Shown: piece after piece, positions 11,468 to 23,121 of the stretch
How positions within the stretch are numbered: the stretch's first letter is position 1
How the letters are laid out: each line of letters starts with the position of its first letter
Origin: Magicicada septendecula
Taxonomy: Eukaryota > Arthropoda > Insecta > Hemiptera > Cicadidae
Direction of reading: 5' to 3'
Assembly (NCBI GenBank): GCA_034769895.1
Contig: CM068372.1
Span: forward strand, 378,779,910 to 378,843,909
Length of the DNA stretch: 64,000 nt
The notes under the pieces: generated by a model
Database searches by the model: none
Told to the model about the DNA's origin: nothing
The model's input: only the letters and a program-made list of their open reading frames with translations
Made by a program: the position numbers and the translations under genes

Positions 11468-12639
11468 CATTAACTGTCGCTTTATAATACCATTGCGCTT
11501 ATATTTAGCGACGTGGAACACAAAATCAAAAAAAAAGCTTTGCATAATTTTTCATATAAATTTTTCACATTAAGAGTAGGTCATCAACTATTTGTCATCA
11601 TGCACACGCACTTTATAACTAACAAAACTGTAAACGAAAAAATGGTAAAACAGTAAAACATTTTAATAAAAATAAATTAAAGGACTTACCACAATAACAC
11701 TATTTACTTTCATAAAGTGCACAAAAACTTGAAAAAATCACTTAGAGGGGAAAAGTGTGTACAGGCTCTGGGAGACAAGCTCGACAATCGTATTGGGGGA
11801 AGACGTAGCGCGGTTCGACAAATGGCTGGTACTATTTTGTAATACAGAACTTCGAAGCAGGTATAATGCAGGTGTGTTCCATCGTTCAAAAGAAAATACA
11901 ATTACAAGTTGGTTCGCGGGCGCGTCTAACCTATCGACGGGCGCAGAGTTGCCGACTGCTGGTCTAGAGGATACTTCACTGTACGGGCTTGACACACACA
12001 CACACACACTGCACCTGTTCGACTAGACGAGAAACTTGTAGGACCTTCACGTAGTTGCTCCTGCCGACTTTTCGAGAGCGTTACTTAACTTCGTAGGAAT
12101 ATCAAAGCTGAAAAAATGCTGCAGTTGAAGCAGTAAATAAGTTTACATAAATTAATTGACTGCGAATTTAGGTCGACTAAGTAAAGCTGAATCATTCTTA
12201 CGGCAAATAATTAAAAGCTTATTTTCCATTAAAAGTGAATTTCATCGCCTTGGGAACATTAACGAAGGCAGAGTGAGCGAGAACTGTTATTGTGATGAGA
12301 CTCGCTTTGCGTTGCAGGGTAACGCTCTTCGTTAACGACCTGTGACACAGCTTTACCCTGTCGTGACACCAAACTAACTACTTGACTGCCATTTACCCTA
12401 ATGTCGTGTACCATTTACCCATCCTGTTGGGGACCCGTAACGTTACCTAAAGCTGGTACATACGTAGAACTGAAATAAAGTATAGCAAAAGTAAAAACAT
12501 TCAAATTGTTTCTATAGTTTTAACTTGAGGTTATCTAGTCACGGTGTTAAACTTCTAAGAAGAAATTGCTTTTTATGATTGTGCTATTTGTTTTACTTAG
12601 TTTAATTGTTATACGTATCTTGTGGTGATATTAACGTAC
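11468..12639. other. Mostly unassigned; LTR scrap at 11930-12085
   Basis: The stretch 11960-12080 shows the inner-end landmarks of the TGTTACG LTR family (TCTAGAGGATACTTCACTG, GGGCTTGACACACAC, GAGAGCGTTAC). Short frames at 11738-12026 on both strands are opposite readings of this scrap and are not genes. Nothing is recognised at 12090-12639. Confidence 0.4.
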
Positions 12640-12917
12640 TGTTATGACGGTCTCACTATGGTACAGTGGAAACAAAATACGGACACCAATGAAGTCACTA
12701 ATTACCGGCTTTACTCAGTCACAAATAACAGTTTGGAATCGACAAGACACTCTCATACAGTGATTCAAGTTAAATTTGTCCGTACTGAACAATAATATCA
12801 ACTAGAAAAAGTTACAAACTAATTATATAACACAATAATCACTATCCACAACAAATACTTAATATCCGGACTTGATAAATCACCAAACGTAGACTGACTC
12901 CTAAGCTGCAGTTATTG

Positions 12918-12918
<1 letters not shown>

Positions 12919-12974
<56 letters not shown>

Positions 12975-13228
12975 CACTGTCTGCTACAGTCCGTTTCTTG
13001 ATGTATATAATACATTTAATATTTATAAATAAATTTATCTGAAGATATACCTTTTTTTTCCTTATTAGGAACATGTTTCGGGTACCGTCTTGTACCCATC
13101 CTCAGCCTTGTTGGGTCATCCTCCCCAGAAGGCTGAGGATGGGTACAAGATGGTACCCGAAACATGTTCCTAATAAGGGAAAAAAAGGTATATCTTGAGG
13201 TAAATTTATTTATAAATATTAAATGTAA

Positions 13229-13275
<47 letters not shown>

Positions 13276-13276
13276 C
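12919..13276. mobile_element. Hairpin MITE flanked by mirrored (TA)n tracts
   Basis: A (TA)n tract at 12921-12968 and another at 13237-13274 flank a nearly perfect inverted repeat of about 100 bp per arm. GATATACCTTTTTTTCC, AGGAACATGTTTCGGGTACC and GTACCCATCCTCAGCC pair with their reverse complements at 13122-13195. The centre is about 13115. There is no coding capacity. The likely target is TA. Confidence 0.7.
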
Positions 13277-13396
13277 CTACAGATGATCTAGACTAATGTT
13301 CCCTAATTTGCGTCAACAAGCATTCGGAAACTCTAGAGGGTACTTTAGTGTGGGCTTGACAGAGACACGCACCTGCTCGGCTAGCCGAGAAACTCG

Positions 13397-13456
13397 TAAA
13401 ACGACACTCTCGAAAACGACACTCTCGAAACGACACTCTCGAAACGACACTCTCGA
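13397..13456 (+). repeat. 16-bp tandem repeat, about four units
   Basis: Units of AAACGACACTCTCG(A) repeat about four times inside the LTR at 12640-13717. The first unit is one or two bases longer than the rest. Confidence 0.75.
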
Positions 13457-13467
13457 CGAGTTGTTCG

Positions 13468-13690
13468 AAGGCTTACACGACCGGTGTCATTTGAATTAAA
13501 ACTAACTGTCGAGCTGTTTGGCCGTGGTTCAAGGTTTTCGATTACTGTGGTCCTAACGTACGACATCCAGGTTAGTGTTGACTCGCTTCATCCACTGAAG
13601 ATGGCAGCCAGTGGTGCTGCTGAAACGCCTGGTTACTTGGGCCACGGCTAAACAGCCCGGGAGTTAGTTTTAATTCAAATGACACTCTCG
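13468..13690. mobile_element. Foldback MITE (GGCTTTCACGGCCGG family), both ends
   Basis: The left end, GGCTTACACGACCGG then TGTCATTTGAATTAAAACTA and GAGCTGTTTGGCCGTGG, pairs with the right end CCACGGCTAAACAGC..TAGTTTTAATTCAAATGACA. A CTGAAGATGGCAGCC..GAAACG block lies in the middle. It is a non-autonomous element of about 200 bp. Confidence 0.65.
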
Positions 13691-13717
13691 ACTGTTTGAG
13701 AGCGTTCCGTCGTTACA

Positions 13718-14562
13718 ATACATTAAACGCACTCTGAATTGTAGTCTTAAACTGACTAGCTCGCTGATTTTGAATCCTGCATTTATGCACCGGCGAGGTT
13801 AGGAGATGAAGCTGTAGCTTTCTAGGTGATGTGTCGAGGTCAATCGCGTTGTTAAGTGCTTCTAAGGAAGACCGGAAAACCACTTAAACGCCGACTTTGC
13901 ACACATCCATATAACCCATGAACCACGTTGATTGGCCATCTTTTCTTTATGATCTGTATAAGACTTGTCCAGTTGGATAAGTCTAGGGCTGTTTTGGAAT
14001 CTAGGGGACAAGTCAGTTTGGATTTGAATTTTGGAGGTGAACACCAGTGCAGGCCGACCGTATAAAGGGCGCAGACACACAGTAGAAGTTAGTGGAGGAC
14101 GTGTGTAACTCTGTGTGTGTGTGTAGGATAGCCAATTAGGATATGGGGTGAGGGTTATTGTGATTCTATTGGTGAGTGTCAAACTAAAATTAGGCCTATG
14201 GATCGGAGGGTGGCGTCAAGGGTAGAGGCCGGACAGTGAAAATTGAACGCTAAGGTCTCGATGCGCAATAGACAAACGCCTCGCTGCGAGGCTAACAAAA
14301 TTTTCTTTCAGTTCGCACATGCGCAGAACAGTTTTGTGCAGTGTTCCGGAATGTGCACATCGGGCTTTGCAAACGTGGTGTATAGTCATTTACAAATTAT
14401 ACTGTGACGACAAAACTATTTGTGTTAATCAGTGAAATTAGTTGTAGGCTACCTATTTACATTTTATTAGAGAACGTATTATTATATTTTAGAAAAGTGT
14501 TAATAAACTATTTCATAATTGCGCGTATATGTTTTAAATATTAGTGTGAAACGTACATTAAT
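13718..14562. other. No gene; 5' flank of the DD82E transposase
   Basis: Only shadow frames are present. A short (TG)n lies near 14111-14124. I could not find the transposon's left terminal repeat here with confidence. Confidence 0.4.
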
Positions 14563-15965
14563 ATGTCCCCCAAAATTTCCAAATTGAGTTCAAAAACTCT
14601 GCATAGCCAGACTCGTGAGGTAGTGTGGAATGTGTATAATTTCATGAAGAGTGAGGCTGAAAGTGGGAAACCTCTCTTAGATTTCCATAAAGTACAAGAA
14701 CGTGTTGCAAAAGCGACGGGTATTTCTCATAGCTCCGTGAGGAGAATAATAAAGGAAGGTCATCAGCTACACAGTCCAGATGCAGAAGCGGGAACGTCAT
14801 TTAGCACACCGGGAAAGAAACACCGCGTTCGTAAACCTATAACCGGGCTTGACGATTTTGATAAAGGTGTAATTAGGAGAAGAGTTCGGAATTTTTACAT
14901 TGAAGAAAAGTGTCTCCCAACGGTAAAAAAGCTGTTAGAAAAATTATAAGAATCTATCAACTTTAAAGGCAGCAGTAGCAGCCTAAAAATTATCTTGAAG
15001 GAAATAGGCTTTAGGTGGGTAAAAACTAAAAATAATCGACCTGTATTAACAGAAATTCACGAAATAAGAGCTATGAGAATACATTATTTACAAAACATAA
15101 AAAAATTTAGAGAAGAAGGCAGAACCGTAGTATATCAGGACGAAACATAATTCATAACAGCCACACACTTCCGTACACCTGGAACGATCAGATTCAGCCT
15201 GGTGGCTACGCTGTTCCAGTTGCGAAAGGACAAAGATTAATTATTGTTCACGCCGGCAGTCAATACGGGTTTGTTCCAAACGCACTGCTGATTTTTAAAT
15301 CTAACCAAAAGACAGGAGATTACCACGATAACATGAACGCTGACAACTACAGACGTTGGATTGAAGACAAATTCGTCCCGAATTTGCCCGCCAACAGTGT
15401 GTTGGTGATTGACAATGCCAGCTATCATAATGTACAGCTAGAAAAAACACCTACGTCTAATTCTACGAAACGTGATATGCAAGACTGGCTAACACGACAC
15501 GCAATACCGTTCCTTCCTGATATGGTTAAAGCAGAACTTTATGAAGTTGTTAAAATGTATAAATCAAACTTTAAAACATACTTAATAGATCAAATTCTGC
15601 AAAGCAAAGGACATTTAGTTTTAAGGCTTCCCCCTTACCACCCTGAACTAAATCCTATAGAGATGATGTGGGCAGAAATTAAGCGGGGTGTTGCTGAAAA
15701 AAATGTAACGTTTAATTTAAATGATGTGAAAAACTTATGTGAAGAAAAAATTTCAACTGTGACTGCTGACGATTGGGAAAAAAGATGCAAACATGTAGAA
15801 AGCATTGAAAAAGAATATCTGGAAAAGGAAGCTATTGTTGATGAAACAGTAGACCGCTTCATAATTAATCTTGGAGGAGAGAGTAGTTCAGACAGTTCCG
15901 ACGACTTTGCTGAAGAGGAAGATGGTAATATCTCTGGAATACAGGTATTGCCTGACAGCGACTGA
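14563..15965 (+). pseudogene. IS630/Tc1-superfamily transposase, DD82E (Sailor-type)
   Basis: This is a nearly whole transposase of about 467 codons. The N-terminal part (14563-14949) has a helix-turn-helix-like segment, TREVVWNVYNFMKSEAE and ATGISHSSVRRIIKEG, as in IS630/Tc1 DNA-binding domains. The catalytic triad is visible: Asp in VVYQDET (codon at 15139), Asp in VLVIDNASYHN (15411) and Glu in LNPIEMMWAE (15660), with PPYHPELNP before the Glu. Exactly 82 residues separate the second Asp from the Glu, the spacing that defines the Sailor (DD82E) group. An acidic C-terminal tail (SSSDSSDDFAEEEDG) follows. Two lesions are seen: an in-frame TAA at 14947-14949 and a one-base frameshift just after the first Asp block (about 15142-15148). 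Otherwise the frame is open, so the copy is recently dead. Terminal repeats were not identified. The start is the first ATG, after an AT-rich leader. Confidence 0.85.
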
Positions 15966-16109
15966 AAACTTCCTTCAAACGTAAGTACTGTACAATAGTT
16001 TTTGTAGTTAAATAACTCCAATATTATTTTTTAAATGTAGTAAACATTTTTATATTTAATTAAATATAATAATTAATATTTGCTCAGTTATTCTTGTTTA
16101 TATTTGTTA

Positions 16110-16300
16110 TTATTACTAATAAATAAAACTTTTCTTACAATATATTTTTTTTGTATTTTTTGAATATATAACACTATTTCGATAGTATATATTATCATAA
16201 TCAAAACTATGATGATGATAGTTTATACTATCAAAACAATGCCTTATTAAAAAAATACAAAAAATATATTCTTGTAAGAAAAGTTGTATTTATTGTTAAT
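16110..16300. repeat. Palindromic AT-rich MITE
   Basis: AATAAAACTTTTCTTACAA and TTTTTTTGTATTTTTTGAAT at 16122-16165 are the reverse complement of 16245-16298. A second short inverted pair (GATAGTATA..TATACTATC) lies at the centre. It may be a separate insertion or the 3' end of the DD82E element. Confidence 0.6.
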
Positions 16301-16815
16301 AATATTAAACAAATAATTATATATGAATAACTCAAAATGTTCTCGAATTTATAATTTTAAAATAAATTTGGTTACGTACATTAAAAACAATGCAAATAAC
16401 AAATATATCAAAAACTGTAAATGACTGTTTTCAAAGTAACGAGTAAATGTAGTACTATGTTACACATACTAAGTAACATCAGTGATGTTAAGTAACAAAA
16501 TAGATAAAGTTAAAATGTAAATACAGATTTCTGGCAGGAACATCATAAACGTGCAAGTTTTGTTTTGAAGGGACTGTACGTGTTAGAGAGACGCTGTTAT
16601 CGCATACTCTCCTCTCTCGAGTACTTTTTGAGTGGGGGTAATTCATACATTGGGTCTGCGCCGATGACTGTTCAGGAATCACTGGCGGACCTATACTGCG
16701 GGTGACTCATTTAAGAGGGCGTAGTTGTTGGGAAGTGGATTTGGGGTAGAAGTGGACTAGAGGATTAGTGTAGGCTAGTTGATGTGTTTCAGTTACTGAA
16801 GCCTTTCTTGCTCTT
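16301..16815. other. No recognisable feature
   Basis: AT-rich to 16500, then mixed sequence. The minus-strand frames at 16488-16901 have no family resemblance. Confidence 0.4.
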
Positions 16816-17525
16816 GAAGGAGGTTGGGTTTCATAATAAATGAAAGCAAGGCAAATTACATGTTCACAAGACAGGAAGGTAGAGAAGGAGAGCACGTCCA
16901 AATTGGCATATGTTCCATCGATAAAGTCAACAACTTTGGTTATTTAGGATGCCAAGTTAACTCTGATGGGGAAACGACAGAAGAAATAAAGCGAAGAATC
17001 GGCTCAGCTAATAGGTGCTTCTTTGATCTCAGATCCCTGTTCCAGAGCAGAACAATTGTCAGGAGCATCAAGCTGCTTCTGTATAAAACACTGATCCGCC
17101 CAGTTCTCGCCTATGGTTCTGAGACCTGGACCATTTCTAAAAAGTCTGAGTCGAGCCTGCTGGTTCATGAACGCAAAACCCTCCGCAGCATTTTTGGTCC
17201 AATATGTGTGGGACGTAAATGGAGGAAAAGGACCAACCAAGAACTTCACACTCTTCTGAACGAACCAGATATTGTGTAAGTTATAAAACTTGGTAGACTC
17301 GTGTGGGCTGGACATGTGATCAGAGTGAGGGAGAATGAAATACCCAGAAAGGCGGCACTCACAGAACAGATCTATGGCACCAGGAGTGTTGGTAGACCCA
17401 AACTACGTTGGGAAGACGGTGTGAACTATGATGCGCGCCATATTCTTGGGATCCGGAACTGGAGAGGAGCTGCACTTGACCGAGACAACTGGTGGAGGCT
17501 GTTAAAGGAATCATTGACACAGTAA
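16816..17525 (+). mobile_element. LINE 3' end (RTE-like RT C-terminus)
   Basis: The frame at 16824-17279 reads GFIINESKANYMFTRQEGRE, GDG/SDGETTEEIKRRIGSAN, LYKTLIRPVLAYGSETWT and HERKTLRSIFGPICVG. The frame at 17301-17525 continues with MWAGHVIRVRENEIPRKA, GRPKLRWEDGV and NWRGAALDRDNWWRLLKESL. One break joins the two. It is the best copy of this family here (others at 4661-5300 and 18918-19360). Its 3' end runs to the edge of the LTR at 17542. Confidence 0.85.
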
Positions 17526-17541
17526 TGTCAATAATTCATAT

Positions 17542-18559
17542 TGTAACGCTAAGGGAATAAATAGTATCGCTTCGGTGAGTGCCTACGTAATTCTTGGCAC
17601 ACCGCCGCGCGCGAGACTGTTCCAGACGTTTACAGATTATTCTACGTAACATAATACAGATTTACGTAACGCTGTGAATTGTTCTAGGTCACGCGTGATG
17701 CCGATATTTACAGCTGCGATTTATTCAAGTGCGGATCGAAGTATTGAGGAAAAGGTGGTGATTGTTTTAAATTCATGCTTTCATACTTATGGTCATGCTT
17801 ATCCAAGCCACTTATACGTATATGAACAGACTAAAATTTACCTCTTTTATCCGTCTATTGGCTTTTCCTCTTTTTTTTTTTTATATTTCACTACGCGTTT
17901 CTGAACATATGTCCCATCTTCACGTGTAATCCCTCAGTAAATTTCGTCAGATAATTAAAAAAAAATACATATAATTTACACACATTTCGTAAATAAATAT
18001 AAAATATATGAACACGGAACACACGCGGTGTCGTTGGTGCGCACCACAGTAACACTATAACCGACTGTTATGCTTATGTTGTTATTGACCGTCCACTACG
18101 GACATCGTCTTGTAATCGTATCGCTGTGTCGTATAGAGAATTGGACTGAAAGTTCAGCTGCTCGTTCAGCAGGACTGCTTTGGTGTTTTTACTTTTAAAG
18201 GCCTTGTATATTTCGAACTCCTCTACATCACTCAAATATATGCCTTTTTTACATATATGAGGGGTTGAAAGTTAGTCTCCAAATTAGTGTAATTATGATT
18301 ACTGTCCATCAAATGACGTGCGTAATTTGACTTTGTTTTGTTTATGTTTTTGTTAGGTAGATGTTCTTTAAAGCGTTCTCACTGTGTTAATTAATGTCGA
18401 ACTGTAATAAGGCGACACTAAAAATTAACTCGAATTATTGTTTGAGAGTGCTTTGTTATAACTGCTGCTGCTGTCTAAAATTTGTAATTAGTTACTTGAT
18501 TGGTGTCAGTTACTTTGTTTCCACTGAACAACACGACGACCTGCGTGATCGTCGTAATA
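17542..18559 (+). mobile_element. Solo LTR (TGTTACG family) with an internal insert, fossil
   Basis: It starts TGTAACG at 17542 and ends CGTAATA at 18559, flanked by ATAT on both sides (17538-17541 and 18560-18563). The inner landmarks (ATTTATTCAAGTG at about 17723 and TTGGTGTCAGTTAC..TTTCCACTG near 18500) are separated by about 600 bp of unrelated AT-rich sequence at about 17770-18380, probably an insert of unknown type. Short frames inside are not genes. Confidence 0.65.
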
Positions 18560-18713
18560 ATATTTATCAACTTTAGACTACATTTCCTAGTTAGTTAGTG
18601 ATTGGGCGGTAAGAAGGTGAGAAGAGTTAGGAGTTTCGCGGCCAAGATCATCAAAGCCGTGACAACTTATTCCGCGTGACAAGTTTTTGTTGACGCACAA
18701 GGATCTCTGTACT

Positions 18714-19441
18714 TCGTAGGCTTACACGGCCGGAGTCAATGTTGTTAAAATTCCTTCCAGGGCTGTGTGGCCGTGGTCCATTGTTTCTTACTAAAACAGA
18801 CGTCTCGACAGTACCATCGACTAGCATCATCAGTGTAAAATCGAGTTACGCTAACGTGAGGTGGTATACGTGATGTCAGCTTAACAACAGTACTGTGGTC
18901 ACTAACGTACTAGTAATAAACAATTTTGTTTATTTAGGATACCAAGTTAACTCCGTTGGGGAAACGACAGAAGAAATAAAGCGAAGAATTACCTCAGCTA
19001 ATAGGTGCTTCTTTGGTCTCAGACCCCTGTTCCAGAGCAGAACAGTTGCCAGGAGCATCAAGCTGCTTCTGTATAAAACACTGATCCGCCCAATTCTCAC
19101 CTATGGTTCTGCGACCTGGACCATTTGTAGAAAGTCTGAGTCAAGCCTGCTGGTTCATGAACGCAAAATCCTCCGCAGTATTTTTGGTACAATATGTATG
19201 GGAAGTGAATGGAGGAAAAGGATCAACCAAGAACTAAACACTCTACTGAACGAACCAGATATTGTGTAAGTTATAACACTTGGTAGACTTATGTGGGCTC
19301 GACATGTGATCAGAGTGAGGAAGAATGAAATACCCTAAAAGGCACTCACAGAACAGATCTATGGCACCGCCGAAACGTCTGTTTTTGTAGAAAACAATGG
19401 ACCACGGCCGAACAGTCCGGGAAGGAATTTTAACAACAATC
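18714..19441. mobile_element. Foldback MITE carrying a LINE fragment
   Basis: The left end (GGCTTACACGGCCGG, GTTGTTAAAATTCCTTCC, TGTGGCCGTGGTCCATTGTT) pairs with the right end at 19369-19436 (AACAATGGACCACGGCCG, GGAAGGAATTTTAACAAC) over about 65 bp. Between the two ends lies the LINE fragment 18918-19360. Confidence 0.65.
18918..19360 (+). mobile_element. LINE 3' fragment inside a foldback element
   Basis: The frame at 18895-19269 reads NFVYLGYQVNSVGETTEEIK, LYKTLIRPILTYGSATWT and HERKILRSIFGTICMG, the same family as 16816-17525. It then breaks and ends near 19360 within the WAGHVIR..IPRKA segment, about 200 bp short of the family's 3' end. Both ends are truncated, which does not fit a simple LINE insertion. 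Confidence 0.8.
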
Positions 19442-19859
19442 TCTGTATTTTTTGTAGACAAAGCATTTATTTAATTTTATGCCCACCACAGTTTATCCTT
19501 TCTACTTCTCATTTCTAACCTCTAAGACAGTTTCTACTTCTCCAGTGTCAGGAATTAGGAATGCTACCAGTTTCGTTCTCAAATGTCCCTGTAGCCCCTT
19601 TGGAATCTACCAAATCTTCTCCTTTCTAACAGTTTATGTTACATTTGGTTTTAAAGTGTGTAATTGCCAGATTTGTACTACACCCTACCTGTATACATTA
19701 TCATGTCATCATTACAATTAGATCGTAAATAAATACATGGTAAATATATTAAAGTAAATTAAATTAAACTTACAAAAAATTGTAAAAAGAATAAATAATT
19801 TACCTTGTTTGTTAAAAAGGTAAAGTACTATTTATTATTATTAATAACAATATCTTTTT
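19442..19859. other. No recognisable feature
   Basis: AT-rich. The frame at 19479-19721 has no family resemblance. Confidence 0.45.
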
Positions 19860-20640
19860 CTTACTTCGCGCTACAGCTGTTGGAGAACCATGGCCTCCTG
19901 GATAATCCGCCTTTAGCCGTCTCGATGCTCTGCTCTCAGTCTCCATCCTCTTAACCCGAGCGTGCACAAGTCGTCCTCAAGTACACCCAACCATCGTTTA
20001 CTGGGCCGCCCCATCCTTCTTCTTCCACCAGGTCTCCTTGGAAATTTTTTTTTCAACGTGGATGTCTCTAACATTCACTGGACATTCCCTACGCACAGGA
20101 TTCTACTTTTCTTTTTGTCAGTGCCGATATCTGGTTTTCCATAGGTTTGCTGTATTTCTGGATTCGCCCTTATTATCCATGTTCCTTGCACCAAAAATCC
20201 TCTTAAGGACTTTTATTTTCCACCTGCGCAACCACTCTTCCTCTGTTACTGTCATTGGCCCAAGATTGGGACCAATACATGACCACTGGTTTAAGGACTG
20301 TTTTATAGAGACGAATCTTGGTTTCTCTGCTTATGTTTTTACACTTAAATTTTCCTTGTTGGGGGAAGCAACATCTGTTTCCATCAGATATCCTTTCTTT
20401 TATTTCTTGGGCAATAATTTTATCCTAAGTAACTAGTGAACGCAGGTATTTAAATTTTTCAACCTTTTGAAATTTGTGTCCGCCAATTACCGGGGGGGGG
20501 GGGGTCCTCTTCTCTCTTGTATTTTACTACCTGTTAAAATCTATTTGGTCTTTTCAGTGCTTACATTTAGACCTAAATACGTTGCGGCCTCTTTTAGGCA
20601 CAAGAAAAACCCTCTTTTAGGTCTTGTTGGCTTTTTGAGG
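19860..20640 (-). mobile_element. LINE 3' end (RT C-terminus), minus strand
   Basis: Minus-strand segments in broken frames read AATYLGLNVSTEKTK, TKIRLYKTVLKPVVMYWSQS, LKRIFGARNMD and GRRRMGRPSKRWLG...DR..WRRIIQEA, in ORF2 C-terminal order. It is a different family from those at 4661 and 5545. A G-run at 20491-20503 interrupts it. There are several frameshifts, so it is dead. Confidence 0.7.
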
Positions 20641-21416
20641 TAAGTACTGATGTACTCACTAAATAAAAATATAATATCTTTTAATTTCATTTATTTTGTA
20701 TGTTTATTTAATATTGTAATTTGTTTCTTGTTGCAGTTTCTTACTCCACGACAAGCTCTGGCAACATCAGAGTCACGTACTTACTTAAAAAGAAGTTGAG
20801 TAAAATGAAGTTGATAATATCTGTTTCTAATATTAAATGTAAAGTTGAACAATGCATTCGGATGCACGGTGTCAGATTGTTTAGATTTCTTATATTTATG
20901 TGCTTGAGGAGAAACTGTAAGGGTGAAATCAGTAGGAAACGTTGTCAAAGTAGCCTACTTGTGGTGAATAGTGAACTTGTATTCTAGAACACGTCAAGAT
21001 TAACATTAAAATGAACTACTGGTGTCCCCGTTACCGTGCCGGGTGGGAATTAGCTGGAGCATACTAATCACCGTTCTAATAAATCGCACTGTCTCTGCGT
21101 GGCTTTGATAACCGCATTACAAACACTGCTGCTTGTATAAATTATGTATAGTACACTGCAATTTCGTCTGTATCATCATTAGCATTTCCTCCTTCCTATG
21201 TTCTCTTATGAGTGCTTTGTGTTGTCATTCTGAACTTTGTTTCGTTTGTGTTCGTTTCATTTCTGAACTTCTTCGTTAAACAACGATGGTCGTTTACACG
21301 CACGTCTTGTTTGAACGCTCCACTCTCTCTTCTTTTCAGTTCGTATGCAATAGCTCGCCTTTTGGGTTGCTTATCTGCTAATATATTGCTACATTCAGAT
21401 GAAAAGTAACCAAAGT
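20641..21416. other. No recognisable feature
   Basis: The forward frames at 20721-20987 and 21212-21409 lack any domain. No repeat was recognised. Confidence 0.4.
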
Positions 21417-22690
21417 GAGTACGTTACCCTCAACACCTTGCAACGCACGAGGCTGTTCCAGACGTTTCGCGATCATCCTGCCTGGTGCCGTTACCAAAGT
21501 CGGCCATTGACACAGATCCTAGCGAATTCCAGAGTGCCTATCCGGAAAGTGGTAGATTATTCTCAAATCTCAGCAGGGTTATAAATATAAGCGCCAACGG
21601 TCGTCTAGGGAGTTTATTGTGTTAATTATTGCAAAACTGTAATAAGGTAGCATTTATTTTTGTGTGTTGAACATATTTAACTTGAATTATTGTGTAAGAC
21701 TGTCTAGTAGCGGAGTAAAGAGGGGCGAACCGCCCAGGGCCTCACTTAGTAGGGGGGCTTAAGATTGGAAAATTAACTTTTTTGGTAAATTTTTAAATTT
21801 ATTTGCATATATTTTATTGTCCTGAAACGCAACACTAAGTGAGGTCCAGGATTTAATCGACGGTTCGAAATAATTTTTCATACATTTTGAAATCTACCTT
21901 ACAACCCTACCTCATAAAGTGTTTATAGATATTAAAAAAAATCTTATACAGGTGAGTTTATTATTAGAAATATATTTATACTAAAAATAAAGCGTAAATT
22001 TGTAGCAAATTGTATTTCAGTTTCTACTTGTGAAAAGAGCTTCTCTAAACTGAAAGTCATAAAGAATTGTTTGCGCTCAACCATGATTCAAATCAGACTA
22101 AATGGACTAGCGATTATATCTGCTGCAAACAAGTTGGCACGGAAAATAAACTTTGATGATGTAATAGTAAAATTCTCCGAGGCCAAAACTAGAAAACGAA
22201 CATTTTAGAAAGTTCACCTTATTTGTACCAAAACTACTAACTGACTTGGAAAAAATGCCAAGTATTGTTTGCAGTAATGATATTTTTTTTTACAGTACAT
22301 AAGTTTATTGTATATTATAAAGTATTGTAATAAATTTAATGCAGTCTATAAATAATACTACTTCTATTATTTCTTTAAATTTTGTATTTACAATGTGGAA
22401 GTGGATTGTTATTTCAAACATTACCACAGCTTCTTATAAATTTTCCTACCTAGAATTATCAATACGGTAATTAGACAATAAATATAGAACAGTGAAGTGT
22501 TGTTGCTGTGTCCCGCTTAAAAATAAATTGGATTATAAACACCCGTCTTATGGGAAGGGGGCCTCAGAAAGAAATCCGCCCCGGGCCTTCAGTGACCTAG
22601 ATACGCCACTGAGACTGTCTTATTGATTTCTAACTATTCCTTGTTACTAACTAAAGTTGTAATTAGTGACTTCATCTGGTGTCAGTTATT
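21417..22690 (+). mobile_element. Solo LTR (TGTTACG family) split by a hAT element, fossil
   Basis: Family landmarks run from about 21417 (ACGTTACCCTC, AGGCTGTTCCAGACGTTT, TTATAAATATAAGCGCC with a TATA box, ACTTGAATTATTGTGTAAGAC) and resume after the hAT insert with AAGTTGTAATTAGTGACTT and CTGGTGTCAGTTATTCTGT. The right terminus is not clear. Confidence 0.6.
21705..22611 (+). mobile_element. hAT transposon remnant with 8-bp target duplication
   Basis: AGACTGTC occurs at 21697-21704 and 22612-22619. The ends are TAGTAGCGGAG and, on the other strand, CAGTGGCGTATCTAGG. At 22005-22208 a short frame reads STCEKSFSKLKVIKNCLRST, LNGLAIISAANKLAR and DDVIVKFSEAKTRK, the C-terminal dimerisation (hATC) segment of hAT transposases of the ZMYM-like type. 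The rest of the transposase is missing, so this is a 907-bp deletion derivative. Confidence 0.85.
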
Positions 22691-23117
22691 CTGTCCCTTA
22701 TGTTTGTTTCTGGAATGTCGAATGTCTTTGTTCCTTTGTCAATGTCTGTTATTAAAATTGTCTGTCCACCCACGTGCGACACTTCTATACCTATTGCCGT
22801 CTTTCTCTCTCTCATTCTGTACATTAGATACTTCTGTTGTTCCAATCTCGTCCACCTGTCCTTCTAGGTCACTCCGTTCCAGGACGTCTAGATGAAACCC
22901 AGTTGAACGACTTTCATGGGCAATGATCATCAGGCATCCGTTCTGCGTTGTCAAACGATGAGAATCACTTCTTATTTGTGGTGTCAAATATTGTTTTGTC
23001 TGCTCTAATTTACCTCTTTTGACATTCTACTAGTCCTAGGCGCAACTATCGGGTAATAAATGTCCAGGGGCCTACAAGGTAAAGGGGGCCCACCTTTTTT
23101 CTTTTTTTATAGACAAA
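22691..23117. other. No recognisable feature
   Basis: Overlapping short frames on both strands at 22623-22987 are not supported as genes. Confidence 0.4.
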
Positions 23118-23121
23118 ATAT

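Larger units (their letters stand above)
12640..13717 (-). mobile_element. Solo LTR (TGTTACG family) with two nested inserts, fossil
   Basis: It starts at TGTTATGACGG (12640, flank GTAC) and ends at CGTTACA (13717, flank ATAC), with the family landmarks in order. It is interrupted by a hairpin element in a (TA)n tract (12919-13276) and by a foldback MITE (13468-13690). Without these inserts it is about 0.5 kb, like its relatives. Confidence 0.6.

Noticed and set aside
14041-14182. 106-aa minus-strand frame as a gene upstream of the transposase
   Set aside because: No family resemblance and low-complexity Thr/Pro content.
16110-16300. Terminal repeats of the DD82E element
   Set aside because: Both arms lie on the same side of the transposase, so they form a separate palindrome; no partner was found upstream.
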